Below, piece after piece: positions 1 to 6,509 of a stretch of DNA of 16,142 nt. Origin of the DNA: Clostridiales bacterium (lineage in GTDB: Bacteria > Bacillota > Clostridia > Lachnospirales > Lachnospiraceae); NCBI GenBank assembly GCA_019420425.1, contig JAHZHG010000007.1, positions 1-16,142 of the forward strand. Reading direction: 5' to 3'. Numbering within the stretch: the stretch's first letter is position 1; each line of letters opens with the position of its first letter. Made by a program: the position numbers and the translations under genes. Below the pieces are notes generated by a model. That model ran no database searches and had not been told where the DNA came from. It was given only the letters and a program-made list of their open reading frames with translations.

Positions 1-324
1 GCGGCAGTGGAAGGCGGGAAAATTATCATACAGACACGATACAATCCGGAAACAGAAAAGGTGGTCATCCGTATCACGGACAACGGCGCCGGGATAGAGG
101 AGGAAGCGCTTCAGACGATAAGGGATAACCTGCATTCGGATAAGGAACAGAGGGAAAAGCTGGGCCTGGCAAACGTTTATCAGCGCCTGAAGATTTTCTT
201 TGGCGATCAGATGACCATGGAGATATTAAGCAAACCAGAGGAAGGAACAACAATACAGATTTCTATACCCACAGAGGATAAATGGAGGGAAGAGAAACAT
301 GTGGAGAATGTTAATTGCAGATGA
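1..324 (+). CDS. Sensor histidine kinase, C-terminal ATPase domain (5' end outside window)
   Basis: This is the end of a histidine kinase that would phosphorylate the response regulator encoded next to it. The frame is open from the first base, so the gene begins upstream of the window and only about 107 residues are visible. They form the second half of a HATPase_c domain: a G1 box DNGAGI (the ATP-lid Asp), then LGLANVYQRL, which matches the G2 region, and a closing GTTIQISIP strand. The LGLANVYQRLKIFFG pattern is typical of the YesM/LytS type of kinase that partners YesN-type AraC regulators. The H box, N box and any sensor region are not in the window. The stop codon lies 26 bases inside the regulator gene, so the two are very probably co-transcribed and translationally coupled. 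The signal sensed cannot be told from this fragment. Confidence 0.9.
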   Translation, partial: AAVEGGKIIIQTRYNPETEKVVIRITDNGAGIEEEALQTIRDNLHSDKEQREKLGLANVYQRLKIFFGDQMTMEILSKPEEGTTIQISIPTEDKWREEKHVENVNCR

Positions 325-1855
325 TGAGGAAATTGAGTGCCGCGGTCTGGAGATGATGATACAAAACAATTTCAAAACGATTGAACTGCTTCCCAGCGTT
401 TATAACGGAGTGACGCTGATAAAAAGTGTGGAGCGTTTTCAGCCGGATCTGATCATTGTGGATATCAACATGCCCGGGCTCAATGGGCTGGAGGCAATCG
501 AGGTGCTCCGGATGAAAGCGATGAACACAAAGGTGATAATCAATACCGCCTACAGCGATTTTGCCTATATCAAAAAAGCGCTGCTTTTGGGGACAGTAGA
601 TTATCTGGTCAAGCCGGCGGATGAGGAACAGCTGGTGGAAGCGGTTTCCCGCGTAATAGAGAAAATCGAACAGGAGAGAAAACAGAGCCAGGAAAATAAA
701 CTAACCGAAAAACGATTTCAGGACATGCAGAAGATTGTGGGAAACGAGCTGATGTATTCCATCCTTTTGGGCAATCCAAACGAAGAGGGACTGCGGATTT
801 GGCTGGATAATCTGGGCAGAACCTATCTGGGCGGCGTTCTTGCAGCCGTGCGGCTGAACGATAAGGTAAAGCAGGGCGTATATCTGGAGAAGATCCAGAG
901 GCTGGCGGAGGAGCAGCTGAAGCGGTTCTGCACCTCCCTGACCGCCGTTTACAAGGATGTGCTTTACCTTTTTCTGCTCCCGGGAGGAATGGTGGGGGAG
1001 GATAATTATCAGCCCTGGGCAAAACAGCTGCTGGAGATGCTGCAGGAAAAAATTAAGGCTGAGCTTTCGGGTGAGGCTGTTTTTGGCGTAAGCCGGTGGA
1101 AATATGAATTTGAAAAAATGCCGGAGGCGCTAAAGGAATGCCGGGCAGCCTTTAATCATCCGGCGGATGGAGGAATCCACTTTTTCGAGGCGGAAAGCAG
1201 CCGGCGGGTACAGAACATATACGAGGAAGAAAAAACAGAGGAAATAGCAGACGCCATTAAAGAAGGAGACTGGGAAAAGGGAAAAAGACTGCTGCGGCAA
1301 AAGGTTTCCGACTGGAAGGAGGCGGGCCTAGGGCTGTGGCAGGAGCAGCAGTTGATGGTGGATTTTGTCCGGAAATGCACAGAACAGTTATCCGGACAAA
1401 AAGGGCGTAATTTTTCCTGGAGGCAGCTGCTGGGCCAGCTGAAGGCCGCCGTCGGGGAAGAGGAGCTGATTGCAGAGGCTATGCGTATTTTGCAGGACAC
1501 GACTGGGGATAATGAAGTAAGCGATATGCCAAATACGTATGTAGAAGAGGCGGTTCTTTATATCGAAAAAAATTATATGAACGATATTTCCCTGGATATG
1601 CTTGCTGAACGGCTGGGAATCAGCTCATTTTATCTTAGCCGCCTGCTGACACAGCAATTGGATGAAAGCTTTATTGAGCTTTTGACAGACACGCGGATAG
1701 ACCATGCGATTGAATTGATCCGCAGAGAGGACTTTATCGTAAAGGATATTGGAAGCCGGGTTGGTTATCTTTCACCGACCTATTTCTACAAGGTATTCAA
1801 GAAAAATACCGGGCTGACCGTGGGAGAAATGCGGCGGCTGCTTAAGGGGGAATAA
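299..1855 (+). CDS. AraC-family two-component response regulator (YesN type)
   Basis: A cytoplasmic DNA-binding regulator of 518 residues, full length for the YesN family. The receiver domain occupies about residues 4-125 and has every switch residue: acidic pair D8/D9, phospho-acceptor D55 in VDINMP, T83, and K105 in the KP motif. The middle of about 280 residues is the poorly conserved linker region usual in this family. Residues 415-518 are a double helix-turn-helix AraC domain (LDMLAERLGISSFYLSRL, then VGYLSPTYFYKVFKK). The start is supported by GGAGGG at 284-289, nine bases upstream. An internal Met at residue 4 is a possible alternative. The gene overlaps its kinase partner by 26 bases. 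Such pairs often control carbohydrate transporters located nearby, but the target is not in the window. Whether it affects the atp operon 183 bases downstream is unknown. Confidence 0.93.
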   Translation: MWRMLIADDEEIECRGLEMMIQNNFKTIELLPSVYNGVTLIKSVERFQPDLIIVDINMPGLNGLEAIEVLRMKAMNTKVIINTAYSDFAYIKKALLLGTVDYLVKPADEEQLVEAVSRVIEKIEQERKQSQENKLTEKRFQDMQKIVGNELMYSILLGNPNEEGLRIWLDNLGRTYLGGVLAAVRLNDKVKQGVYLEKIQRLAEEQLKRFCTSLTAVYKDVLYLFLLPGGMVGEDNYQPWAKQLLEMLQEKIKAELSGEAVFGVSRWKYEFEKMPEALKECRAAFNHPADGGIHFFEAESSRRVQNIYEEEKTEEIADAIKEGDWEKGKRLLRQKVSDWKEAGLGLWQEQQLMVDFVRKCTEQLSGQKGRNFSWRQLLGQLKAAVGEEELIAEAMRILQDTTGDNEVSDMPNTYVEEAVLYIEKNYMNDISLDMLAERLGISSFYLSRLLTQQLDESFIELLTDTRIDHAIELIRREDFIVKDIGSRVGYLSPTYFYKVFKKNTGLTVGEMRRLLKGE

Positions 1856-1940
1856 GGCATACTTTGCCAATTTGTTGTCAAAAAGTAATAAATTGCGCGT
1901 CTGAATATTCCTGAAAATTGTATAAAATGAGAATTAGAGC

Positions 1941-1967
1941 TAGACAGACCCGAAAAAATATTATACT
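1941..1967 (+). promoter_or_regulatory. Probable promoter of the atp operon
   Basis: In the 183-base gap before the ATP synthase genes, TAGACA (1941-1946, five of six matches to the -35 consensus) is followed by TATACT (1962-1967, five of six to the -10 consensus). The spacer of 15 bases is short; reading TACTAT at 1964-1969 as the -10 gives 17 bases but a poorer box. A start near 1973-1977 would give a leader of about 65 bases. Another AT-rich box, TATAAA at 1921, has no convincing -35 partner. This is inference from sequence only. Confidence 0.4.
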
Positions 1968-1988
1968 ATAGAAACAGTGGACTTTAGT

Positions 1989-2012
1989 CGGACAAAAGGA
2001 GTTTTTCGTCCG
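1989..2012 (+). promoter_or_regulatory. Leader hairpin with a second Shine-Dalgarno copy, upstream of atpZ
   Basis: CGGAC (1989-1993) pairs with GTCCG (2008-2012). AAAA (1994-1997) can pair with TTTT (2003-2006), leaving a one-base bulge and a GGAGT loop. The sequence AAAAGGAG occurs both here (1994-2001) and at the true ribosome binding site of the first gene (2024-2032, AAAAGGAGG, six bases before ATG 2039). No start codon lies at a usable distance after the first copy. There is no T-run after the stem, so it is not an ordinary terminator. A translational or processing role is inference. Confidence 0.4.
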
Positions 2013-2038
2013 GCCGGCTGTAGAAAAGGAGGCGCAGG

Positions 2039-2341
2039 ATGAACAAAAACAATGACATCGGACGCGCTCTGGCCATGGTAACTCAGCTGGGGATAAGTAT
2101 GCTGGCTCCGGTTATACTCTGTGTATTTTTTGGACAGTGCCTGGATTCCTACCTCGGCTGGAGCACGACGGTTCCGCTGCTGATTCTGGGTATACTGGCC
2201 GGCGCCAGGAACACCTGGATAATGGTAAAAAACGTCCAGAAAAAGCAGAGTAAGCCGCGGAGATACTGGGAGATAGACGGGCAGGAGGAAGGAAAGCCGC
2301 ATGGAAAACCTGGAGCCGAAGAAGGACCGGACCATCATTGA
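2039..2341 (+). CDS. atpZ: AtpZ/AtpI-family small membrane protein, first gene of the atp operon
   Basis: A 100-residue membrane protein with two predicted transmembrane helices (about residues 9-32 and 42-63) and a charged, His-ending C-terminal tail. The FGQCLDSYLG pattern followed by a hydrophobic helix and GARNTWIMVK fits the AtpZ / ATPase_gene1 family, whose members precede F-type ATP synthase genes in many Bacillota. Known AtpZ proteins act with AtpI in alkaliphilic Bacillus, where a divalent-cation channel role has been proposed, and AtpI-type proteins assist c-ring assembly. The start follows a strong AAAAGGAGG. The last 41 bases overlap the next gene in another frame, implying coupled translation. 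The family call is good; the exact role here is inference from context. The tail beyond residue 75 is rich in Gly, Lys and Glu and is probably not conserved. Confidence 0.8.
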   Translation: MNKNNDIGRALAMVTQLGISMLAPVILCVFFGQCLDSYLGWSTTVPLLILGILAGARNTWIMVKNVQKKQSKPRRYWEIDGQEEGKPHGKPGAEEGPDHH

Positions 2342-2702
2342 GCTGGCGGTTGGCATACTGGTCTGGGGCGTGATTATCTGGATTGCCGGACTGCTTTTAT
2401 GGGAGGACCGGGCTGCGTTTTCGATCGGTCTTCTGGCCGGCGTGGCGGTTGCGCTGTTCATGGCAGGCCATATGTATTATGGAATAAAGCAGGCCGCGGA
2501 TATGAGCGAAAAGGACGCGGAAGGGTACATGAAGCGTATGTCCCTGATCCGCACCTTTGTTGTTTTGCTGGTGGCCGCCGGGATACATTTCCTGGGGCTT
2601 GGCGAGGCGGTTGCCGTATTTATCGGAGCGCTTACCCTGAAGTTTGGAGCATATTCACAGCCGCTTATTCACAAGCTGTTTGTGCGATTGGGGAAACGAT
2701 GA
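2301..2702 (+). CDS. atpI: ATP synthase subunit I (AtpI)
   Basis: A 133-residue integral membrane protein with four predicted transmembrane segments, at roughly residues 14-33, 38-58, 77-96 and 101-120. The arrangement, and the final LTLKFGAYSQPLIHK segment with a conserved Lys in the last helix, matches the ATP-synt_I family. Known AtpI proteins help assemble the c-ring of the Fo motor and are not part of the finished enzyme. The start ATG at 2301 lies inside the preceding gene and has GGAGG at 2284-2288, rather far upstream at 12 bases. A closer GGAA (2290-2293) may also contribute. The gene is followed by 75 bases and then atpB. Function is assigned from family and from its fixed position ahead of atpB; sequence conservation in this family is low. 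Confidence 0.85.
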   Translation: MENLEPKKDRTIIELAVGILVWGVIIWIAGLLLWEDRAAFSIGLLAGVAVALFMAGHMYYGIKQAADMSEKDAEGYMKRMSLIRTFVVLLVAAGIHFLGLGEAVAVFIGALTLKFGAYSQPLIHKLFVRLGKR

Positions 2703-2777
2703 CCGCACAAAGGTATTTGCCATGTCCATATACGGACATGAAATAAATATAATAAAAACAGAAAGGAAGGTGAAACT

Positions 2778-3503
2778 ATGGGAGTTGCTGGTCTTTTGCA
2801 GGGAAATTTGATGGCAGAGGCGGACTTTATGGCCCATGGCCTGTTCAGCTATACGCTGTTCGGACAGGAGCTCTGGATTACTACCACCCACGTCAGTATG
2901 CTGATTATCATGGCGGTTATTCTGCTGCTTGCCATAGCAGTCAGGGTCAAGATGAATCATCCCCAGGAATATCCGACCGGGTTCCAGAATGTGGTTGAGC
3001 TGGGCGTGGAGATGCTGGAGAAAATGGTTCACAGTAATATGGGGTCCCGCGCGAAGAAATATATAAATTACATCGGAACCCTCTTCCTGTTTATTTTTCT
3101 CAGCAATATCTCAGGCCTGTTTGGGCTGAGGCCTCCGACAGCGGATTATGGCGTGACGCTGCCCTTAGGAATACTGACGTTTTGTATCATTCAGTTTAAC
3201 AATGTCAAGTATAATAAATTCGGGGCATTTACAGATTTGTTCAAACCGCTGCCGTTTTTGTTCCCCATCAATCTGATCGGTGAAATTGCAGTACCGTTCT
3301 CGCTATCCCTGCGTTTGTTTGGAAACGTATTGTCAGGAACAGTAATGATGGCGCTGATTTATGCGCTGCTTTCCAACATTGCTATCGGTTGGCCGGGATT
3401 TCTGCACATTTATTTCGATCTGTTTTCCGGCGCGATCCAGACATACGTATTCTGTATGCTGACCATGGTATTCACGGCGCAGAAATGGCCGTCGGAGGAA
3501 TAG
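2778..3503 (+). CDS. atpB: F-type ATP synthase subunit a
   Basis: The stator subunit that forms the two ion half-channels against the rotating c-ring in the cytoplasmic membrane. It is 241 residues, a normal length. Several hydrophobic helices are visible (about 40-58, 98-118, 130-142, 158-175, 183-205, 212-235). The essential Arg is R179 in SLRLFGN, the most conserved segment of the family, preceded by the NLIGEI segment that also lines the channel. The C-terminal helix holds the usual QTYVF-type motif (GAIQTYVFCMLTMVF). AAGGAAGG ends eight bases before the ATG. It is the third gene of the atp operon, with a 75-base spacer before atpE. Ion choice is set mainly by the c subunit, which here looks sodium-type. 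Confidence 0.97.
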   Translation: MGVAGLLQGNLMAEADFMAHGLFSYTLFGQELWITTTHVSMLIIMAVILLLAIAVRVKMNHPQEYPTGFQNVVELGVEMLEKMVHSNMGSRAKKYINYIGTLFLFIFLSNISGLFGLRPPTADYGVTLPLGILTFCIIQFNNVKYNKFGAFTDLFKPLPFLFPINLIGEIAVPFSLSLRLFGNVLSGTVMMALIYALLSNIAIGWPGFLHIYFDLFSGAIQTYVFCMLTMVFTAQKWPSEE

Positions 3504-3510
3504 CAGCGGA

Positions 3511-3570
3511 TTTGGCTGTATTTGGTTACACTGGTTACAATTGAAGCTTAATTATTATATTATCAGGAGG
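3511..3570 (+). promoter_or_regulatory. atpB-atpE spacer: three 10-bp repeats and strong atpE ribosome binding site
   Basis: The 75-base spacer opens with three adjacent imperfect 10-base units at 3511-3520, 3521-3530 and 3531-3540, sharing a TGGnT core and ending mostly in TACA. A very AT-rich stretch follows (3541-3564), then AGGAGG (3565-3570) eight bases before the atpE ATG. An unstructured AT-rich region with a perfect Shine-Dalgarno fits the need to make many c subunits per enzyme. TATTAT at 3558-3563 resembles a -10 box but has no good -35 partner. The function of the repeats is unknown. Confidence 0.4.
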
Positions 3571-3578
3571 AAATCATT

Positions 3579-3839
3579 ATGATTACAAACGAAGGTTTAG
3601 TATTAGCGTGTTCAGCAATCGGAGCAGGCCTGGCACTGATCGCCGGTGTAGGTCCTGGTATTGGTCAGGGTATCGCGGCGGGCCACGGCGCAGCAGCAGT
3701 AGGCCGCAACCCGGGTGCAAAGGGTGACATCACCTCTACCATGCTTCTTGGACAGGCAGTTGCCGAGACGACCGGTCTTTACGGTCTGGCTATCGCATTC
3801 ATCCTGTTGTTTGCAAATCCGCTGATCGGAAAACTTTGA
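3579..3839 (+). CDS. atpE: F-type ATP synthase subunit c (probable Na+-binding rotor subunit)
   Basis: The hairpin-shaped subunit of the membrane rotor ring; each copy carries one coupling ion. It is 86 residues: helix 1 (about 6-37, with the Gly-rich packing motif GAGLALIAGVGPGIGQG), the polar loop with the conserved R43-N44-P45, and helix 2 (about 52-83). The ion-carrying carboxylate is E63. Around it lies the full sodium signature known from Ilyobacter tartaricus and related anaerobes: P26 and Q30 (P-x3-Q) in helix 1, and V61, E63, T64, T65 and Y68 in helix 2, with Thr replacing the usual Ser at T64. This strongly suggests Na+ rather than H+ coupling. Translation signals are very strong (AGGAGG in an AT-rich region), consistent with high copy number. 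Ion specificity is inference from residues. Confidence 0.97.
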   Translation: MITNEGLVLACSAIGAGLALIAGVGPGIGQGIAAGHGAAAVGRNPGAKGDITSTMLLGQAVAETTGLYGLAIAFILLFANPLIGKL

Positions 3840-3881
3840 TCTATATTATATAGAGTTTACCGTACCGGAGCAGGAACAGAG

Positions 3882-3888
3882 AAGGAGG
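3882..3888 (+). promoter_or_regulatory. Ribosome binding site that fixes the TTG start of atpF
   Basis: AAGGAGG at 3882-3888 ends seven bases before TTG at 3896-3898. The first in-frame ATG lies 17 codons later, inside the membrane helix, with no comparable site before it, so TTG is the likely start. Confidence 0.8.
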
Positions 3889-3895
3889 CGAAGTC

Positions 3896-4411
3896 TTGGA
3901 ACGGTTATTTAACCTCGACGCCCAGCTGATCCACGATACGGTGCTGACCATGATTGCTGTTTTTGTCATGTTCACGTTTTTATCCTATTTACTGTTTAAC
4001 CCGGTAAAGAATATGCTGAAAAAGCGTGAAGAGCGGATCAAGGACAACATTGATTCCGCGGCGAAGGACAAAGCAGACGCGGCAGCGCTGAAGGCGGATT
4101 ATGAGGCGAAATTAAAGGAGATTCAGAAAGAGGCTGACCAGATTCTTGCGGATGCCAGAAAGAAAGCGCTGGACAACGAAGCAAGGATTGTGGAGGAGGC
4201 CAAGGCTGAGGCCGCACGGATCATTGACCGTGCAAACCGCCAGGTTGAACTGGAGCGCAAGAAAGCGGCAGACGAGATGAAGCAGGAGATGATCCAGGTA
4301 GCGTCTCTGATGGCAGCCAAGGTGGTAGGTGCCCAGATGAATACACAGATCCAGGATTCGTTGCTTGAGGACACATTGAAGGAAATAGGTGATCAGACAT
4401 GGCTAAGTTAG
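3896..4411 (+). CDS. atpF: F-type ATP synthase subunit b (TTG start)
   Basis: The peripheral stalk subunit, which as a dimer links the membrane stator to F1 through subunit delta. It has 171 residues, in the normal range. One transmembrane helix spans about residues 14-34, followed by the conserved FNPVKNMLKKREERI segment. A long, highly charged Ala/Lys/Glu-rich coiled coil runs to about residue 145, and a short C-terminal part contacts delta. The start is a TTG with a perfect AAGGAGG seven bases upstream; starting at the first ATG would remove most of the membrane anchor. The 3' end overlaps atpH by 13 bases. A rare start codon may moderate expression relative to atpE, whose product is needed in far larger numbers; that is inference. 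Confidence 0.95.
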   Translation: MERLFNLDAQLIHDTVLTMIAVFVMFTFLSYLLFNPVKNMLKKREERIKDNIDSAAKDKADAAALKADYEAKLKEIQKEADQILADARKKALDNEARIVEEAKAEAARIIDRANRQVELERKKAADEMKQEMIQVASLMAAKVVGAQMNTQIQDSLLEDTLKEIGDQTWLS

Positions 4412-4974
4412 CATCCCAGGTATATGGAAATGCGTTGTTTGAGCTGGCTGTGGAAGAGAACCGGATTGACGAATTGATGGAAGAAGTATCTGCAGTCAGT
4501 CAGATATTAGAGGAAAATCAGGATTTTACCAAGGTGATGACCCACCCAAAGATTCCCAAGGAAGAAAAGCTGGAGCTGCTGGATGGGATTTTTAAGGGCA
4601 GGGTTTCCGATGAACTGACTGGATTTTTAAAGATTGTTGTGACAAAGGAGCGGTATAAGGAATTGCCCGCGATCTTTGCCTGGTTTACCGCAAGGGTAAA
4701 GGAATACAAGAAAATAGGGATTGCGTCGGTTGTCTCCGCAGCTCCCTTATCCGAGAGCTGGAAAAAGCAGATTGAGCAGAGGCTCATCGCCACGACCAGC
4801 TATGAGACAATGGAAATCGACTATGCGGTGGATGAGAGCCTGATCGGCGGAGCGGTTATCCGCATCGGCGACCGGGTGGTGGACAGCAGTGTTAAGACAA
4901 AGCTTTCCCGGCTCACCGCCGAGCTGATGAAGATTTCACTAAAAAGCGAGAAAGAAGGTGTACAGGCCTCATGA
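4399..4974 (+). CDS. atpH: F-type ATP synthase subunit delta
   Basis: The OSCP/delta subunit, which sits on top of the F1 head and binds the b stalk, keeping the stator from turning. It is 191 residues, close to the usual 175-185. The N-terminal helical domain starts with the typical YGNALFELAVEENRIDEL pattern. A central TGFLKIVVTKERYKELPAI segment and the C-terminal DESLIGGAVIRIGDRVVDSS region, ending in a helix, match the family signature. Its ATG lies within the last codons of atpF (13-base overlap), and its own stop overlaps the atpA start by four bases (ATGA), so translation of the three is probably coupled. AAGGAA at 4379-4384 and TAGGTGA at 4387-4393 may serve as ribosome contacts. Confidence 0.95.
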   Translation: MAKLASQVYGNALFELAVEENRIDELMEEVSAVSQILEENQDFTKVMTHPKIPKEEKLELLDGIFKGRVSDELTGFLKIVVTKERYKELPAIFAWFTARVKEYKKIGIASVVSAAPLSESWKKQIEQRLIATTSYETMEIDYAVDESLIGGAVIRIGDRVVDSSVKTKLSRLTAELMKISLKSEKEGVQAS

Positions 4975-6476
4975 ATTTAAGACCAGAGGAAATCAGTTCC
5001 GTGATTAAAGAACAGATCAAGCGCTATTCCTCAGAGATTACCACGTCCGACACCGGCACGGTAATCCAGGTTGCAGACGGTATTGCCCGTATTCATGGTC
5101 TGGAGAGCGCCATGCAGGGAGAGCTTCTGGAGTTTCCGGGAGAGGTTTACGGCATGGTGCTGAACCTGGAGGAGGACAACGTTGGTGCCGTTCTTCTGGG
5201 TGATTCCACCAGCATCAGTGAGGGTGATATGGTTAAAACCACGGGCCGTGTAGTAGAGGTTCCCGTGGGCGACGGAATGCTTGGCCGTGTAGTGAATGCA
5301 CTGGGACAGCCCATCGACGGCAAGGGCCCGATTCAGGCCGATAAGTACCGTCAGATCGAGCGTGTGGCATCCGGCGTTATTTCCAGAAAATCCGTAGATA
5401 CCCCGCTGCAGACCGGTATCAAGGCAATCGACTCCATGGTTCCCATCGGAAGAGGACAGCGAGAGCTGATCATCGGCGACCGCCAGACCGGTAAAACGGC
5501 AATTGCCATCGATACCATCATCAACCAGAAGGGCCAGGGCGTAAAATGTATCTATGTGGCAATCGGTCAGAAGGCCTCTACCGTTGCCAATATTGTAAAG
5601 ACACTGGAAGAGTACGGAGCAATGGACTATACCACGGTAGTAGCGGCTACAGCCAGCGAGCTGGCTCCGCTGCAGTATATCGCGCCGTATTCCGGCTGTG
5701 CAATCGGAGAAGAGTGGATGGAGAACGGCCAGGACGTGCTGGTTGTCTATGACGACCTGTCCAAGCATGCGGCTGCCTACCGTACCCTGTCTCTGCTGCT
5801 GAAGCGTCCGCCAGGACGTGAGGCTTATCCGGGAGACGTATTCTACCTGCATTCCAGACTGCTGGAGCGTGCGGCAAAGCTAAACGACAGCCTGGGCGGC
5901 GGTTCCCTGACCGCCCTGCCGGTTATCGAGACCCAGGCAGGCGACGTATCCGCATATATCCCGACCAATGTAATTTCCATTACCGACGGTCAGATTTATC
6001 TGGAAACAGAAATGTTTAACTCCGGTTTTCGCCCGGCAGTTAACGCCGGTCTTTCCGTATCCCGTGTAGGCGGCGCGGCACAGATCAAGGCCATGAAGAA
6101 GATTGCGGCCCCCATCCGTGTGGAGCTGGCCCAGTACCGCGAGCTGGCGGCATTCTCCCAGTTTGGTTCCGAGCTGGACGCAGATACAAAGGAGAAGCTG
6201 GCCCAGGGTGAGCGCATCCGGGAGATTCTGAAGCAGCCCCAGTATCAGCCCATGCCCGTACAGTATCAGGTAATCATCATCTATGCGGCAACTAAGAAAT
6301 ATCTGCTTGACATAGCAGTTGGAGATATTCTCCGGTTTGAGAAGGAGCTGTTCGAGTTCCTTGACACCAAATATCCGGAGATTCCGGAAAAGATCGCAGC
6401 AGAAAAACAGATTTCCGAAGAAAATGAAGCAGCCCTGAAGGCAGCCATCGAGGAATTTAAGGCAAGCTTTAAATAA
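4971..6476 (+). CDS. atpA: F-type ATP synthase subunit alpha
   Basis: The non-catalytic nucleotide-binding subunit of the F1 hexamer, 501 residues, full length. The N-terminal beta-barrel domain is residues 27-95. The nucleotide-binding domain carries the P-loop GDRQTGKT at 169-176, the Walker B strand LVVYDDLSK around 257-275, and the arginine finger R365 in the SVSRVGG motif, which reaches into the neighbouring catalytic site of beta. The helical C-terminal domain ends in FKASFK. The start overlaps the atpH stop as ATGA. The first residues (MNLRPEEISSVIKEQI) are the usual alpha N-terminus that binds delta. No unusual substitutions were seen. It is one of the best conserved proteins in the window. 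Confidence 0.98.
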   Translation: MNLRPEEISSVIKEQIKRYSSEITTSDTGTVIQVADGIARIHGLESAMQGELLEFPGEVYGMVLNLEEDNVGAVLLGDSTSISEGDMVKTTGRVVEVPVGDGMLGRVVNALGQPIDGKGPIQADKYRQIERVASGVISRKSVDTPLQTGIKAIDSMVPIGRGQRELIIGDRQTGKTAIAIDTIINQKGQGVKCIYVAIGQKASTVANIVKTLEEYGAMDYTTVVAATASELAPLQYIAPYSGCAIGEEWMENGQDVLVVYDDLSKHAAAYRTLSLLLKRPPGREAYPGDVFYLHSRLLERAAKLNDSLGGGSLTALPVIETQAGDVSAYIPTNVISITDGQIYLETEMFNSGFRPAVNAGLSVSRVGGAAQIKAMKKIAAPIRVELAQYRELAAFSQFGSELDADTKEKLAQGERIREILKQPQYQPMPVQYQVIIIYAATKKYLLDIAVGDILRFEKELFEFLDTKYPEIPEKIAAEKQISEENEAALKAAIEEFKASFK

Positions 6477-6509
6477 GCCGGCTGATTCGGAAGGAAAGGG
6501 TGAATTGTT

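Noticed and set aside
1..324. Histidine kinase as a broken gene
   Set aside because: The frame is open to the window edge and the visible ATPase motifs are intact, so it is cut by the boundary only.
1856..1880. Terminator after the response regulator
   Set aside because: Only a four-pair GGCA/TGCC stem with a broken T-rich stretch is present, too weak to call. Read-through into the atp operon cannot be excluded.
1919..1930. TATAAAAT as the main atp promoter -10
   Set aside because: No acceptable -35 box lies 16-18 bases upstream and the TG is misplaced for an extended -10.
5031..5852. Long open frames on the minus strand inside atpA, atpD and around 8790-9785
   Set aside because: They lie opposite highly conserved ATP synthase genes, lack recognisable domains and have Leu/His/Arg-skewed composition typical of antisense shadow frames.
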